Shown piece after piece: positions 1 to 13,146 of a stretch of DNA of 64,000 bases. Both the position numbers and the translations under genes were made by a program. Each line of letters opens with the position of its first letter. Within the stretch, counting starts at the first letter, position 1. This stretch comes from Aedes albopictus. Taxonomy: Eukaryota; Arthropoda; Insecta; Diptera; Culicidae. Location of the stretch: positions 154,326,870 to 154,390,869 of the forward strand of contig NC_085136.1 in NCBI RefSeq assembly GCF_035046485.1, given 5' to 3'. A model generated the notes under the pieces. That model was not told where the DNA came from, ran no database searches, and saw only the letters and a program-made list of their open reading frames with translations.

Positions 1-1835
1 TTTAAATGAAATGCTAGGGGCAAAATGAGGAGAGCTGAGAACGGGGAAAAAGTTTTAAGGATTTTAGGAAATTTCGAGGTTAATTTTAAGGAATGTTGGG
101 GATTCATAAGGAAACTTTGGATTTTTATGAAATGCTAGGGGCAGTATGAGGAGAGCTGAGAACTGGGAAAAAGTTTTAGGGATTCTAGGAGATATCGAGG
201 TTCTTTTCATGGAATGTTGGGGATTCATAAGGAAACTTTGGATTTTAATGAAATGCTAGGGGCAAAATGAGGAGAGCTGAGAACTTGGAAAAAGTTTTAA
301 GGATTTTAGAAGATTTCGAGGTTAATTTTAAGGAATGTTGGGGATTCATATGGAAATTTTGGATTTTAATGAAATGCTAGGGGCAAATTGAGGAAAGCCG
401 AGAACTTGGAAAAAGTTTTAAGGATTTAAGGAGATTTCCAGGTTCATTTTAAGGAATGTTGAGGTTTCATAAGGAAACTTTGGATTTTAATGAAATGCTA
501 GGGGCAAAATGAGGAGAGCTGAGAACTTGGAAAAAGTTTTAAGGATTTTAGAAGATTTCGAGGTTAATTTTAAGGAATGTTGGGGATTCATATGGAAATT
601 TTGGATTTTAATGAAATGCTAGGGGCAAATTGAGGAAAGCCGAGAACTTGGAAAAAGTTTTAAGGATTTAAGGAGATTTCCAGGTTAATTTTAAGGAATG
701 TTGGGGATTCATAAGGAAACTTTGGATTTTAATGAAGTGCTTTGGGCAGTATGAGGAAAGCTGAGAACTTGAAAAAAGTTTAAGAGTTCATTTTATGGAA
801 AGTTGGGGATTCCTGAGGTAACTTTGGGTTTAAATGAAATGCTAGGGGCAAAATGAGAAGAGCTGAGAACGGGGAAAAAGTTTTAAGGATTTTAGGAAAT
901 TTCGAGGTTAATTTTAAGGAATGTTGGGGATTCATATGGAAACTTTGGATTTTTAAGAAATGCTAGGGGCAAATTGAGGAAAGCTGAGAACTTGAAAAAA
1001 GTTTAAGAATTCATTTTAAGGAAGGTTGGGGATTCCTGATGAAACTTTGGGTTTAAATGAAATGCTAGGGGCAAAATGAGGAGAGCTGAGAACTTGGAAA
1101 AAAGTTTTAAGGATTTTAGGAGATTTCGAGGTTAATTTTAAGGAATGTTGGGGTTTCATAAGGAAACTTTGGATTTTAATGAAGTGCTAGGGGCAGTATG
1201 AGGAAAGCTGAGAGCTTGAAAAAAGTTTAAGAGTTCATTTTAAGGAAAGTTGGGGATTCCTGAGGTAACTTTGGGTATAAATGAAATGCTTGGGGCAAAA
1301 TGAGGAGAGCTGAGAACTTGGAAAAAGTTTTAAGAATTTTAGGAGATTTCCAGGCTCATTTTAAGGAATGTTGGGGATTCATAAGGAAACTTTGGATTTT
1401 AATGAAATGCTAGGGGCAAATTGAGGAAAGCTGAGAACTTGGAAAAAGTTTAAGAGTTCATTTTAAGGAATGTTGGGGATTCATAAGGAAACTTTGGATT
1501 TTAATAAAATGCTAGGGGCAGTATGAGGAAAGCTGAGAACTTGAAAAAAGTTTAAAAGTTCATTTTAAGGAAGGTTGGGGATTCTTGAGGAAACTTTGGG
1601 TTTAAATGAAATGCTAGGGGCAAAATGAGGAGAGCTGAGAACTTGGAAAAAGTTTTAAGGATTTTAGGAGATTTCGAGGTTAATTTTAAGGAATGTTGGG
1701 GATCCATATGGAAACTTTGGATTTTAATGAAATGCTAGGGGCAAATTGAGGAAAGCTGAGAACTTGGAAAAAGTTTAAGAGTTCATTTTAAGGAAGGTTG
1801 GGGATTCCTGAGGAAACTTTGGATTGTAATGAAAT
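1..1835. repeat. Satellite array, ~120-bp unit
   Basis: Head-to-tail units repeat landmarks in a fixed order: GAAATGCTAGGGGCA, then GAGCTGAGAAC, AAAAAGTTTTAAGGATTTT, GGAATGTTGGGGATTC and GGAAACTTTGGATTTTA. The common spacing is about 120 bp. A shorter unit of about 98 bp lacks the GATTTTAGGAGATTTCGAGG part and reads AAGTTTAAGAGTTCATTTT. Short and long units alternate irregularly, suggesting a higher-order structure. Open frames here are chance products of the repeat. Confidence 0.95.
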
Positions 1836-3439
1836 CCCAACTAACAATCACACATTTAACAGGCACCATTATGACGAATTAATTCAGCATAGTGTTGAAT
1901 AACATTTGAATTATTTTCACGTACAACCTATGTTCGGGTTTTGTTCACACAAATTTGGAGAAGTTATAAAGCATCATGTTGTGCACCAACTTAATTTTTT
2001 GTTGTTCAAAGCGTTTTACAAATGACAAGAAAGTTGTTGTTAAGCTTTGGCAAAAATGACTGAAAATAAATAAAATGCAAAAATGTTGAACTCTCACGAG
2101 AGTAATGATTTGCTCTAATGTTGAGAACACCTATTATGAAATAAGAATTACATATAAAATTACCTAAATCCGGATTAGAACTCGAGACCTGTAGATTACC
2201 AGCCGCATGCCTTTCTGTCTGCGCCATCCTAGAGATGGTGAGATGCAGCACCCAAAGCAAAACATAATCTTCCCATGACTCAATAATGATCACTCCTGAA
2301 CTTGTGTTCAGCAGTGGTGAATTAGCACAGCACGTGGTAATCAACTGAACAACGCCTCATACTTCAACAGCTGTTCAGCGCAAAACACGTGTTTTCCATT
2401 CTGATTTCGCTGTCAGTATTTTTATCGCACGGTGAGAAAACTTGTATCGAATGCGGCCAAAAAGTGTTGGTCCTTATTGATGATATTGTTTCCAGACGAA
2501 CTAATTGCGATATGAATATGTTTTTATTTTTTTTTATTAAATGTAAAATGTAAATGTGAATGTATGACAATATGTGGTGCGGTATGGTGTTGGACATGGT
2601 ACATTCACAGCATCTGTTCAGGTAACCTACTCATGCTCAGTCGAAGATTAGTTAAGCATTTTTTTTATTTATGCTTTTGTCATGGAATCTTGATATTATG
2701 TTCAATAAATAGTGCATAAGGATGTTTAGGGATACTTGAAATGTGTCGAATTCTGAATGCTGTTTGGTTATCTAGGTGACTGTGGGAACAATATTCAGTA
2801 AACACGACAGCACTGAAATGTCAAATGCATCGATTAAAGCGTCTCGTACAATCGAACTGCTGCGGAAGATAAAAAATATATAATAATTAAGGTATAAGAT
2901 ATCTTGTTACAGACTAATAATAATAAATAAATGCCTCATTTTTACGTTGATTACGTCTCTTGGCACTCAGTGTTAAACTACATAATTCTGTTTTATTTTA
3001 TGTGATTCGTTTATTATTTTGGTTCTTTAATAACTTGGTTGTCTAAACAGTTTTAGCCATGATTTATCCCTTAATCCGAACAAAGTTCCGAGTCAAACTA
3101 TGACGGGCTGAAGGCGTTTATTTGACAAGTGAAAAGCACATTGTTCAGGAGTATATGCTTATCGATACATCAGCTTAATAAGATGCAGGCAAATGTTTTG
3201 TTAAACTCTTTTGTTAAGGAATCAATGCTTGTCGAATAAATTTCTTGTTAAACTTTTGAAAAGTGTTTAATTTATCATTGTTGATACCGATGAGGAAAGT
3301 CGAACATTGACTATTTTCTCAATTGAAAAATCATTTAAACAGTAATGTGTAGAGCATAATTTTTGTTCAGCTATCATTACCATTATTAAGCAACAATTCA
3401 GCAAGCTTGCTTGTTTATGACTTGCAATTGTTAGTTGGG
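1836..3439. mobile_element. 1.6-kb TIR element inserted in satellite (left copy)
   Basis: The satellite is interrupted by 1604 bp that start with CCCAACTAACAAT and end with its reverse complement, a 13-bp terminal inverted repeat. The flanking AT dinucleotides (1834-1835 and 3440-3441) restore the satellite reading GAAATGCTAG, so the target duplication is AT. The interior is AT-rich and shows no transposase; the largest frames (112, 77 and 61 codons) match nothing I recognise. It is best read as a non-autonomous DNA element (large MITE). A tRNA-like segment lies inside. The same element is present inverted at 13924-15527. Confidence 0.85.
2165..2245 (-). other. tRNA-like segment inside TIR element (left copy)
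   Basis: On the minus strand there is an A-box-like TGGCGCAGACAGAAAGG followed about 35 bp later by a B-box-like GAGTTCTAATCC. This spacing is typical of RNA polymerase III internal promoters of tRNA genes or tRNA-derived SINE heads. No convincing cloverleaf was drawn, so a functional tRNA is unlikely; a SINE remnant carried by the element is the better reading. Confidence 0.45.
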
Positions 3440-3929
3440 ATGCTAGAGGCAGTATGAGGAGAGCTGAGAACTTGGATAAAAGTTTTAATGACTCTAGGAG
3501 ATTTCGAGGTTAATTTTAAGGAATGTTGGGGATTCATATGGAAACTTTGGATTTTTATGAAATGCTAGGAGCAAATTGAGGAAAGCTGAGAACTTGGAAA
3601 AAGTTTCAAGGATTTTAGGAGATTTCCAGGTTCATTTTTAGGAATGTTGGGGATTCATAAGGAAACTTTGGGGTTTTATCAAATGCTAGGTGCAGTATGG
3701 GGAAAGCTGAGAGCTTGGAAAAAGTTTTAAGGATTTTAGGAGAACTCGAGGTTCATTTTAAGGAATATTGAGGATTCATAAGGAAACTTTGGATTTTTAT
3801 GAAATGCTATGGGCAGTATGAGGAGAGCTGAGAACTGGGAAAAAGTTTAAGGGGTTCTAGGAGATATCGAGGTTCTTTCCATGAAATGTTGGGGATTCCT
3901 GAGGAAACTTTGGATTTTTATCAAATACT
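3440..3929. repeat. Satellite block between TIR element and SINE (left)
   Basis: Four or so ~120-bp satellite units in the GCTGAGAAC orientation, continuing the array interrupted by the TIR element. Confidence 0.9.
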
Positions 3930-3934
3930 AGGTG

Positions 3935-3964
3935 GAGCATTTACTTATTTATTTATTTATTTGT

Positions 3965-4039
<75 letters not shown>

Positions 4040-4216
4040 TTTTTTATCTGTTTTAACGAGATTTGTAGCCCTAGACTAGTTCATCTCGGGACCCACGATT
4101 TATTTCCCTTCCGAAGGAAGAGCTCACATTTTGCGAGTTTGTCGGGAGTGGGATTCGATCCCAGGTCCTCGGCGTGATAGTCAAGTGTTCTAACCCTCAC
4201 GCCAGGTCCGCTCCAC
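3935..4216 (-). mobile_element. Feilai-like tRNA-derived SINE (left copy)
   Basis: Read on the minus strand it begins GTGGAGCGGACCTGGCGTG. A tRNA-like head follows, with B box GGGATCGAATCCC near 4154, then a body containing CCTTCCGGAAGG-like sequence and GGTCCCGAGATGAACTAG, and it ends in a long (TAAA)n tail. Flanking AGGTG at 3930-3934 and 4217-4221 is the target duplication. The layout and body match my memory of the Aedes Feilai family; the family name is from memory and not checked. Confidence 0.85.
3939..4042. repeat. (TTTA)n microsatellite tail (left)
   Basis: About 25 uninterrupted TTTA/ATTT units with a single G substitution near 3962. They form the 3' tail of the minus-strand SINE. 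The 81-codon Leu-Ile-Tyr-Phe frame over this tract is an artefact of the microsatellite. Confidence 0.95.
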
Positions 4217-4221
4217 AGGTG

Positions 4222-4884
4222 CAGTATGTGGAAAGCTGAGAACTTGGAAAAAGTTTGTAGGATTTTAGGAGAACTCGAAGTTCATTTCAAGGAATGTTGA
4301 GGATTCCTGAGGAAACTTTGGATTTTTATGAAATGCTAGGGGCAAATTGAGGAAAGCTGAGAACTTGGAAAAAGTTTAAGAGTTCATTTTAAAGAAGGTT
4401 GGGGATTCCTGAGGAAACTTTGGGTTTTTATCAAATGCTAGGGGCAAAATGAGGAGAGCTGAGAATCCGGAAAAAGTTTTAGGGATTCTAGGAGATATCG
4501 ATGTTTATTTTAAGAAATGTTGGGGATTCATAAGGAAACTTAGGATTTTTTTTATGAAATGCTAGGGGCAGTGGATTTTATGAATTGCTAGGGGAAGTAG
4601 GAGAAGAGCTGAGAAAAAGTTTTAGGGATTCAAGGAGATACCAAACTGTTTTCATGGAATGTGGGGGATTCATAAGGAACTTTGGATTTTCATCAAATGC
4701 TTAGTAGTATGAGGAAAGCTGGAAACTTGGAAAAAGGTTAAGAAATTTAAGCAGATGTTGAGCTTCATATCAAAGGATGTTGAAGATTTCTAAGGAAACA
4801 TTAGACTTTCATCGAATGCTTAGGACAGTAAAAGAAAAGCTGGGAACGTGTTAAAAGTTTTAGAGATTTAAGGAGATGTCAATA
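4222..4884. repeat. Satellite block ending at an orientation switch
   Basis: Increasingly diverged ~120-bp units in the GCTGAGAAC orientation. The block ends at an internal snap-back near 4884, where AAGGAGAT is followed after four bases by its near reverse complement, and the array then runs in the opposite direction. Confidence 0.85.
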
Positions 4885-7201
4885 TCTCCTTGAATCCTTA
4901 GATTTTTTCTTAGTTCTCAGCTTTCCTCATACTGCCCCTAGCATTTCATAAAAATCCAAATTTTCCTCCGCATCATTCCATAAAAAAGCTCGATATCTCC
5001 TAGAATCCCTCAAACTTTTTCTCAGATCTCAGCTCTCCTTATACTGCCTCTAGCATTTCATAAATATCTAAAGTTTCCTCAGGAATTCCCATAATTCCAA
5101 AAAAGCTCCATTTCTCCTAGAATCCCTAAAACTTTTTCCGAATTCTCAGCTCTCCTCATTTTATCCCTTGCATTTCATAAAAATCAACATTCCTTAAAAT
5201 GACACTTGATAACTCCTAGAATCCTTAGAACTTGTTTCAAGTTCTCAGCTTTTCTGAAACTGCCTCTAGCATGTCATAAAAACCCAAATTTTCCTCAGGA
5301 GTCTCTATCATTTCATAAAAAAAGCTCAATATCTTCTAAAATCCCTAAAACATTCTCCAAGTTCTCGGTTCTCCTCATACTGCTCCTAGCATTTCATCAA
5401 AATCCAAAGTTTCCATATGAATCCTCAACATTCCGTAAAATGAACCTCGAAATCTCCTAAAATCCTTAAAACAATTTCCCAACTTCTCAGCTTTCCTCAT
5501 TTTGCCCCTAGCATTTCACAAAAATCCAAAGTTTCCTCAGGAATCCCCATATTTCCATAAAAAAAAAGCTCAATATCTCCTAGGATCCCTAAAACTTTCT
5601 CCCAGTTCTCAGTTGTCCTCTTACTGCGCCTAGCATTTCATAAAAATCCAAAGTTTCCATATGAATCCCCAACATTCCTTAAAATTAACCCCGAAATCTC
5701 CTTAAATACTTAAACTTTTCCAAGTTCTCTGTTTTCCTCATTTTGCATCTAGCATTTGATAAAAATCTAAAGTTTCCTCAGGATTCCCCTACATTCCATG
5801 AAAAGAACCTCGTATCTATTAGAATCCTTAAACTTTTTCCAAGTTCTCAGCTCTCCTTATACCGCCCCTAGCATTTCATAAAAATCCAAAGTTTCCTTAT
5901 GAATCCCCAACATTCCTTGAAATGTGCCTGGAAATCCTAAAATCCTTAAAACTTTGTTAAAGTTCTCAGCCTTCCTCATACTGCCTCTAGCGATTCATAA
6001 AAATCCAAAGTTTCCTCAGGAATCCCAAACATTCCTTGAAATGAACCTCGAAATTTCCTAAAATCCTTAAAACTTTTTCCCCGTTCTCAGCTCTCCTCAT
6101 TTTGCCCCTAGCATTTCATTTAAACCCAAAGTTACCTCAGGAATCCCCAACTTTCCTTAAAATGAACTCTTAAACTTTTTTCAAGTTCTCAGCTTTCCTC
6201 AATTTGCCCATAGCATTTCATTAATATCCAAAGTTTCCGAAAACCCTTAAAACTTTTTCCAAGTTCTCAGCTTTCCTCAATTTGCCCTTAGCATTTCATT
6301 AAAATCCAAAGTTTCCTTATGAATCCCCAACATTCCTTAAAAGAAACTCTTAAACTTTGTTCAAGTTCTCAGCTTTCCTCATACTGCCTCTAGCGTTTCA
6401 TAAAAATCCAAAGTTTCCTCAGGAACCCTTAACATTCCTTGAAATGAACCTCGAGTTCTCCTAAAATCCTTAAAACTTTTTCCAAGTTCTCAGCTTTCCT
6501 CATACTGCCCCTAGCATCCAAATCCAAATCCCCAAATCCAAAGTTTCCATATGAATCCCCAACATTCCTTAAAATTAACCTCGAAATCTCCTAGAGTTAT
6601 TAAAACTTTTATCCAAGTTCTCAGCTCTCCTCATACGGCCTCTAGTATTTCATTTAAACCCAAAGTTTCCTCAGGAATCCCCAACATTCCTTAAAATAAA
6701 CCTCGAAATCTCCTAGAATCCCCAAAACTTTTTCCAAGTTCTCAGCTTCCCTAAATTTGCCCCTAGCATTTCATTTAAACCCAAAGTTTCCTCAGGAATC
6801 CCCAACCTTCCTTAAAATGAACTCTTAAACTTTTGTCAAGTTCTCAGCTTTCCTCATACTGCCCATAGCATTTCATTAAAATTCAACGTTTCCTAAAATC
6901 CTTAAAACTTTTTCCAAGTTCTCAGCTTTCCTCAATTTGCCCTTAGCATTTCCTAAAAGTCCGAAGTTTCCATATGACTCCCCAACATTCCTTAAAATGA
7001 ACCTCGAAATCTCCTTAAATCCTTAAAACTTTTTCCAAGTTCTCAGCTTTCCTCATTTTGCCCCTAGCATTTCATTAAAATCCAAAGTTTCCTTATGAAT
7101 CCCCAAACTTCCTTAAAATAAACCTGGAAATCTCCTAAAATCCTTAAAACTTTGTTCAAGTTCTCAGCTTCCCTCAATTTGCCCCTAGCATTTCATAAAA
7201 A
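4885..7201. repeat. Satellite block, opposite orientation
   Basis: Units read GTTCTCAGCT-TTCCTCA-GCATTTCAT on the plus strand, the reverse of the first block. They extend without interruption into the spacer. Units near 4885-5700 are more diverged than those after 6000. Confidence 0.9.
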
Positions 7202-10161
7202 TCCAAAATTTTCTTATGAATCCCCAACATTCCTTATAATTAACGTTGAAATCTCCTTAAATACTTAAAACTTTTTCCAAGTTCTCAGCTTTCCTCATAC
7301 TGCACCTAGCATTTGATAATAATCCAAAGGTTCCTCAGGAATCCCCAACATTTCACGAAAAGAACCTCGATATCTCCTAGAATCCCTAAAACTTTCTCCC
7401 AGTTCTCAGCTCTCCTCATACTGGCCCTAGCATTTCATAAAAATCCAAAGTTTCCATATGAATCCCCAACATTCCTTAAAATGAGCCTGGAAATCTCCTA
7501 AAATCCTTAAAACTTTGTTCAAGTTCTCAGCTCTCCTCATACTGCCCCTAGCATTTCATAAAAATCCAAAGTTTCCTTATGAATCCCCAACATTCCTTAA
7601 AATGAACCTGGAAATCTCCTAAAATCCTTAAAACTTTTTTCCAAGTTCTCAGCTTTCCTCAATTTGCCCCTAGCATTTCTTAAAAATCCAAAGTTTCCAT
7701 ATGCATCCCCAACATTCCTTAAAATTAACCTCGACATTCCCTAAAATCCTTAAAACTTTTTCCAAGTTCTCAGCTCTCCTCATTTTGCCCCTAGCATTTC
7801 ATTTAAACCCAAAGTTACCTCAGGAATCCCCAACCTTCCTTAAAATGAACTCTTAAACTTTTTTCAAGTTCTCAGCTTTCCTCATACTGCCACTAGCACT
7901 TCATTAAAATCCAAAGTTTCCTTATGAATCCCCAACATTCCTTAAAATGAACCTGGAAATCTCCTAATATCCTTAAAACTTTTTCCAAGTTCTCAGCTCT
8001 CCTCATTTTGCCCCTAGCATTTCATTAAAATCCAAAGTTTCCTTATGAATCCCCAACATTCCTTAAAATGAACCTGGAAATCTACTAAAATCCTTAAAAC
8101 TTTTCTCCAAGTTCTCAGCTTTCCTCAATTTGCCCCTAGCATTTCTTAAAAATCCAAAGTTTCCATATGAATCCCCAACATTCCTTAAAATTAACCTCGA
8201 AATTTCCTGAAATCCTTAAAACTTTTTCCCCGTTCTCAGCTCTCCTCATTTTGCCCCTAGCATTTCATTTAAACCCTAAGTTACCTCAGGAATCCCCAAC
8301 TTTCCTTAAAATGAACTCTTAAACTTTTTTCAAGTTCTCAGCTTTCCTCATACTGCCCATAGCATTTCATTAAAATCCAAAGTTTCCTTATGAAACCCCA
8401 ACATTCCTTAAAATGAACCTGGAAATCTCCTTAAATCCTTAAAACTTTTTCCAAGTTCTCGGCTTTCCTCAATTTGCCCCTAGCATTTCATAAAAATCCA
8501 AAGTTTCCTTATGAATCTTCAACATTCCTTAAAATTAACCTCGAAATCTCCTAAAATCCTTAAAACTTTTTTCCAAGTTCTCAGCTCTCCTCATTTTGCC
8601 CCTAGCATTTCATTTAAACCCAAAGTTTCCTCAGGAATCCCCAACCTTCCTTAAAATGAATTCTTAAACTTTTTTCAAGTTCTCAGCTTTCCTCAATTTG
8701 TCCCTAGCATTTCATAAAAATCCAAAGTTTCCTTATGAATCTTCAACATTCCTTAAAATTAACCTCGAAATCTCCTAAAATCCTTAAAACTTTTTTCCAA
8801 GTTCTCAGCTCTCCTCATTTTGCCCCTAGCATTTCATTAAAACCCAAAGTTTCCTCAGGAATCCTCAACCTTCCTTAAAATGAATTCTTAATTTTTTTCC
8901 AAGTTCTCAGCTTTCCTCAATTTGCCCATAGCATTTCATTAAAATCCAAAGTTTCCATATGAATCCCCAACATTCCTTAAAATTAACCTCGAAATTTCCT
9001 AAAATCCTTAAAATTTTTTCCCCGTTCTCAGCTCTCCTCATTTTGCCCCTAGCATTTCATTTAAACCCTAAGTTACCTCAGGAATCCCCAACTTTCCTTA
9101 AAATGAACTCTTAAACTTTTTTCAAGTTCTCAGCTTTCCTCATACTGCCCATAGCATTTCATTAAAATCCAAAGTTTCCTTATGAATCCCCAACATTCCT
9201 TAAAATGAACCTGGAAATCTCCTAAAATCCTTAAAGCTTTTTCCAAGTTCTCAGCTCTCCTTATTTTGCCCCTAGCATTTCATTAAAATCCAAAGTTTCC
9301 TTATGAATCCCCAACATTCCATGAAAAGAACCTCGATATCTCCTAGAATCCCTAAAATTTTTTTCCAGTTCTCAGCTCTCCTCATACTACCCCTTGCATT
9401 TCATAAAAATCCAAAGTTTCCTTATGAATCCTCAACATTCCTTAAAATGAACCTGGAAATCTCCTAAAATCCTTAAAACTTTTTTCCAAGTTCTCAGCTC
9501 TCCTCATTTTGCCCCTAGCATTTCATTTAAACCCAAAGTTTCCTCAGGAATCCCCAACCTTCCTTAAAATGAATTCTTAAACTTTTTTCAAGTTCTCAGC
9601 TTTCCTCAATTTGCCCCTAGCATTTCATTAAAATCCAAAGTTTCCTTATGAATCCCCAACATTCCTTAAAATGAACCTGGAAATCTCCTAAAATCCTTAA
9701 AACTTTTTCCAAGTTCTCAGCTCTCCTCATTTTGCCCCTAGCATTTCATTTAAACCCAAAGTTTCATCAGGAATCCCCAACCTTCCTTAAAATGAATTCT
9801 TAAACTTTTTTCAAGTTCTCAGCTTTCCTCAATTTGCCCCTAGCATTTCATTAAAATCCAAAGTTTCCTTATGAATCCCCAACAATTAACCTGGAAATCT
9901 CCTAAAATCCTTAAAGCTTTTTCCAAGTTCTCAGCTCTCCTCATTTTGCCCCTAGCATTTCATTAAAATCCAAAGTTTCCATATGAATCCCCAACATTCC
10001 ATGAAAAGAACCTCGATATCTCCTAGAATCCCTAAAACTTTTTCCCAGTTCTCAGCTCTCCTCATACTACCCCTAGCATTTCATAAAAATCCAAAGTTTC
10101 CTTATGAATCCTCAACATTCCTTAAAATGAACCTGGAAATCTCCTAAAATCCTGAAAACTT
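7202..10161. repeat. Spacer of the giant inverted repeat (satellite, one orientation)
   Basis: The 2.96-kb loop between the arms contains only satellite units, all in the orientation that reads GTTCTCAGCT on the plus strand. Unlike the arms it is not self-complementary. The unit types mix 120-bp and about 98-bp variants. No gene is visible. Confidence 0.9.
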
Positions 10162-12478
10162 TTTTTATGAAATGCTAGGGGCAAATTGAGGGAAGCTGAG
10201 AACTTGAACAAAGTTTTAAGGATTTTAGGAGATTTCCAGGTTTATTTTAAGGAAGTTTGGGGATTCATAAGGAAACTTTGGATTTTAATGAAATGCTAGG
10301 GGCAAAATGAGGAAAGCTGAGAACTTGGAAAAAGTTTTAAGGATTTAAGGAGATTTCGAGGTTCATTTTAAGGAATGTTGGGGAGTCATATGGAAACTTC
10401 GGACTTTTAGGAAATGCTAAGGGCAAATTGAGGAAAGCTGAGAACTTGGAAAAAGTTTTAAGGATTTTAGGAAACGTTGAATTTTAATGAAATGCTATGG
10501 GCAGTATGAGGAAAGCTGAGAACTTGACAAAAGTTTAAGAGTTCATTTTAAGGAAGGTTGGGGATTCCTGAGGAAACTTTGGGTTTAAATGAAATGCTAG
10601 GGGCAAATTTAGGGAAGCTGAGAACTTGGAAAAAGTTTTGGGGATTCTAGGAGATTTCGAGGTTTATTTTAAGGAATGTTGGGGATTCCTGAGGAAACTT
10701 TGGGTTTAAATGAAATACTAGAGGCCGTATGAGGAGAGCTGAGAACTTGGATAAAAGTTTTAATAACTCTAGGAGATTTCGAGGTTAATTTTAAGGAATG
10801 TTGGGGATTCATATGGAAACTTTGGATTTGGGGATTTGGATTTGGATGCTAGGGGCAGTATGAGGAAAGCTGAGAACTTGGAAAAAGTTTTAAGGATTTT
10901 AGGAGAACTCGAGGTTCATTTCAAGGAATGTTAAGGGTTCCTGAGGAAACTTTGGATTTTTATGAAACGCTAGAGGCAGTATGAGGAAAGCTGAGAACTT
11001 GAACAAAGTTTAAGAGTTTCTTTTAAGGAATGTTGGGGATTCATAAGGAAACTTTGGATTTTAATGAAATGCTAAGGGCAAATTGAGGAAAGCTGAGAAC
11101 TTGGAAAAAGTTTTAAGGGTTTTCGGAAACTTTGGATATTAATGAAATGCTATGGGCAAATTGAGGAAAGCTGAGAACTTGAAAAAAGTTTAAGAGTTCA
11201 TTTTAAGGAAAGTTGGGGATTCCTGAGGTAACTTTGGGTTTAAATGAAATGCTAGGGGCAAAATGAGGAGAGCTGAGAACGGGGAAAAAGTTTTAAGGAT
11301 TTTAGGAAATTTCGAGGTTCATTTCAAGGAATGTTTGGGATTCCTGAGGAAACTTTGGATTTTTATGAAACGCTAGAGGCAGTATGAGGAAGGCTGAGAA
11401 CTTTAACAAAGTTTTAAGGATTTTAGGATTTCCAGGCACACTTCAAGGAATGTTGGGGATTCATAAGGAAACTTTGGATTTTTATGAAATGCTAGGGGCG
11501 GTATAAGGAGAGCTGAGAACTTGGAAAAAGTTTAAGGATTCTAATAGATACGAGGTTCTTTTCATGGAATGTAGGGGAATCCTGAGGAAACTTTAGATTT
11601 TTATCAAATGCTAGATGCAAAATGAGGAAAACAGAGAACTTGGAAAAGTTTAAGTATTTAAGGAGATTTCGGGGTTAATTTTAAGGAATGTTGGGGATTC
11701 ATATGGAAACTTTGGATTTTTATGAAATGCTAGGCGCAGTAAGAGGACAACTGAGAACTGGGAGAAAGTTTTAGGGATCCTAGGAGATATTGAGCTTTTT
11801 TTTTATGGAAATATGGGGATTCCTGAGGAAACTTTGGATTTTTGTGAAATGCTAGGGGCAAAATGAGGAAAGCTGAGAAGTTGGGAAATTGTTTTAAGGA
11901 TTTTAGGAGATTTCGAGGTTCATTTTACGGAATGTTGAGGATTCATATGGAAACTTTGGATTTTGATGAAATGCTAGGAGCAGTATGAGGAGAACCGAGA
12001 ACTTGGAGAATGTTTTAGGGATTTTAGAAGATATTGAGCTTTTTTTATGAAATGATAGAGACTCCTGAGGAAAATTTGGGTTTTTATGACATGCTAGAGG
12101 CAGTTTCAGAAAAGCTGAGAACTTGAAACAAGTTCTAAGGATTCTAGGAGTTATCAAGTGTCATTTTAAGGAATGTTGATTTTTATGAAATGCAAGGGAT
12201 AAAATGAGGAGAGCTGAGAATTCGGAAAAAGTTTTAGGGATTCTAGGAGAAATGGAGCTTTTTTGGAATTATGGGAATTCCTGAGGAAACTTTAGATATT
12301 TATGAAATGCTAGAGGCAGTATAAGGAGAGCTGAGATCTGAGAAAAAGTTTGAGGGATTCTAGGAGATATCGAGCTTTTTTATGGAATGATGCGGAGGAA
12401 AATTTGGATTTTTATGAAATGCTAGGGGCAGTATGAGGAAAGCTGAGAACTAAGAAAAAATCTAAGGATTCAAGGAGA
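10162..12478. repeat. Satellite block, GCTGAGAAC orientation (right arm)
   Basis: Orientation switches abruptly at 10160-10163, in the sequence AACTTTTTTTATGAAATGC. This block mirrors 4885-7201 and ends at a mirrored snap-back near 12478. Confidence 0.9.
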
Positions 12479-13146
12479 TATTGACATCTCCTTAAATCTC
12501 TAAAACTTTTAACACGTTCCCAGCTTTTCTTTTACTGTCCTAAGCATTCGATGAAAGTCTAATGTTTCCTTAGAAATCTTCAACATCCTTTGATATGAAG
12601 CTCAACATCTGCTTAAATTTCTTAACCTTTTTCCAAGTTTCCAGCTTTCCTCATACTACTAAGCATTTGATGAAAATCCAAAGTTCCTTATGAATCCCCC
12701 ACATTCCATGAAAACAGTTTGGTATCTCCTTGAATCCCTAAAACTTTTTCTCAGCTCTTCTCCTACTTCCCCTAGCAATTCATAAAATCCACTGCCCCTA
12801 GCATTTCATAAAAAAAATCCTAAGTTTCCTTATGAATCCCCAACATTTCTTAAAATAAACATCGATATCTCCTAGAATCCCTAAAACTTTTTCCGGATTC
12901 TCAGCTCTCCTCATTTTGCCCCTAGCATTTGATAAAAACCCAAAGTTTCCTCAGGAATCCCCAACCTTCTTTAAAATGAACTCTTAAACTTTTTCCAAGT
13001 TCTCAGCTTTCCTCAATTTGCCCCTAGCATTTCATAAAAATCCAAAGTTTCCTCAGGAATCCTCAACATTCCTTGAAATGAACTTCGAGTTCTCCTAAAA
13101 TCCTACAAACTTTTTCCAAGTTCTCAGCTTTCCACATACTGCACCT
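12479..13146. repeat. Satellite block between snap-back and right SINE
   Basis: Mirror of 4217-4884: diverged units in the GTTCTCAGC orientation. Confidence 0.88.

Larger units (their letters stand above)
1..7201. repeat. Left arm of giant inverted repeat
   Basis: This arm is the reverse complement of 10162-17362; paired positions add up to 17363. I compared the first 60 bases with 17303-17362 and found no mismatch, and sampled stretches along the arm agree equally well, including the 1.6-kb TIR element and the SINE. Two mismatches were found by eye: 3189 (g) against 14174 (t), and 1776 (t) against 15587 (t). The arm probably continues to the left of the window. Pairing breaks at 7202/10161. 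The arm is mostly ~120-bp satellite units. Its near identity implies a recent inverted duplication, gene conversion between arms, or an assembly artefact. Confidence 0.95.

Noticed and set aside
3932..4177. 81-codon frame with repeated Leu-Ile-Tyr-Phe
   Set aside because: It translates the (TTTA)n tail and part of the SINE; no gene.
5206..5460. 84-codon frame also seen mirrored at 11903-12157
   Set aside because: Translation of satellite units; appears twice only because of the inverted repeat.
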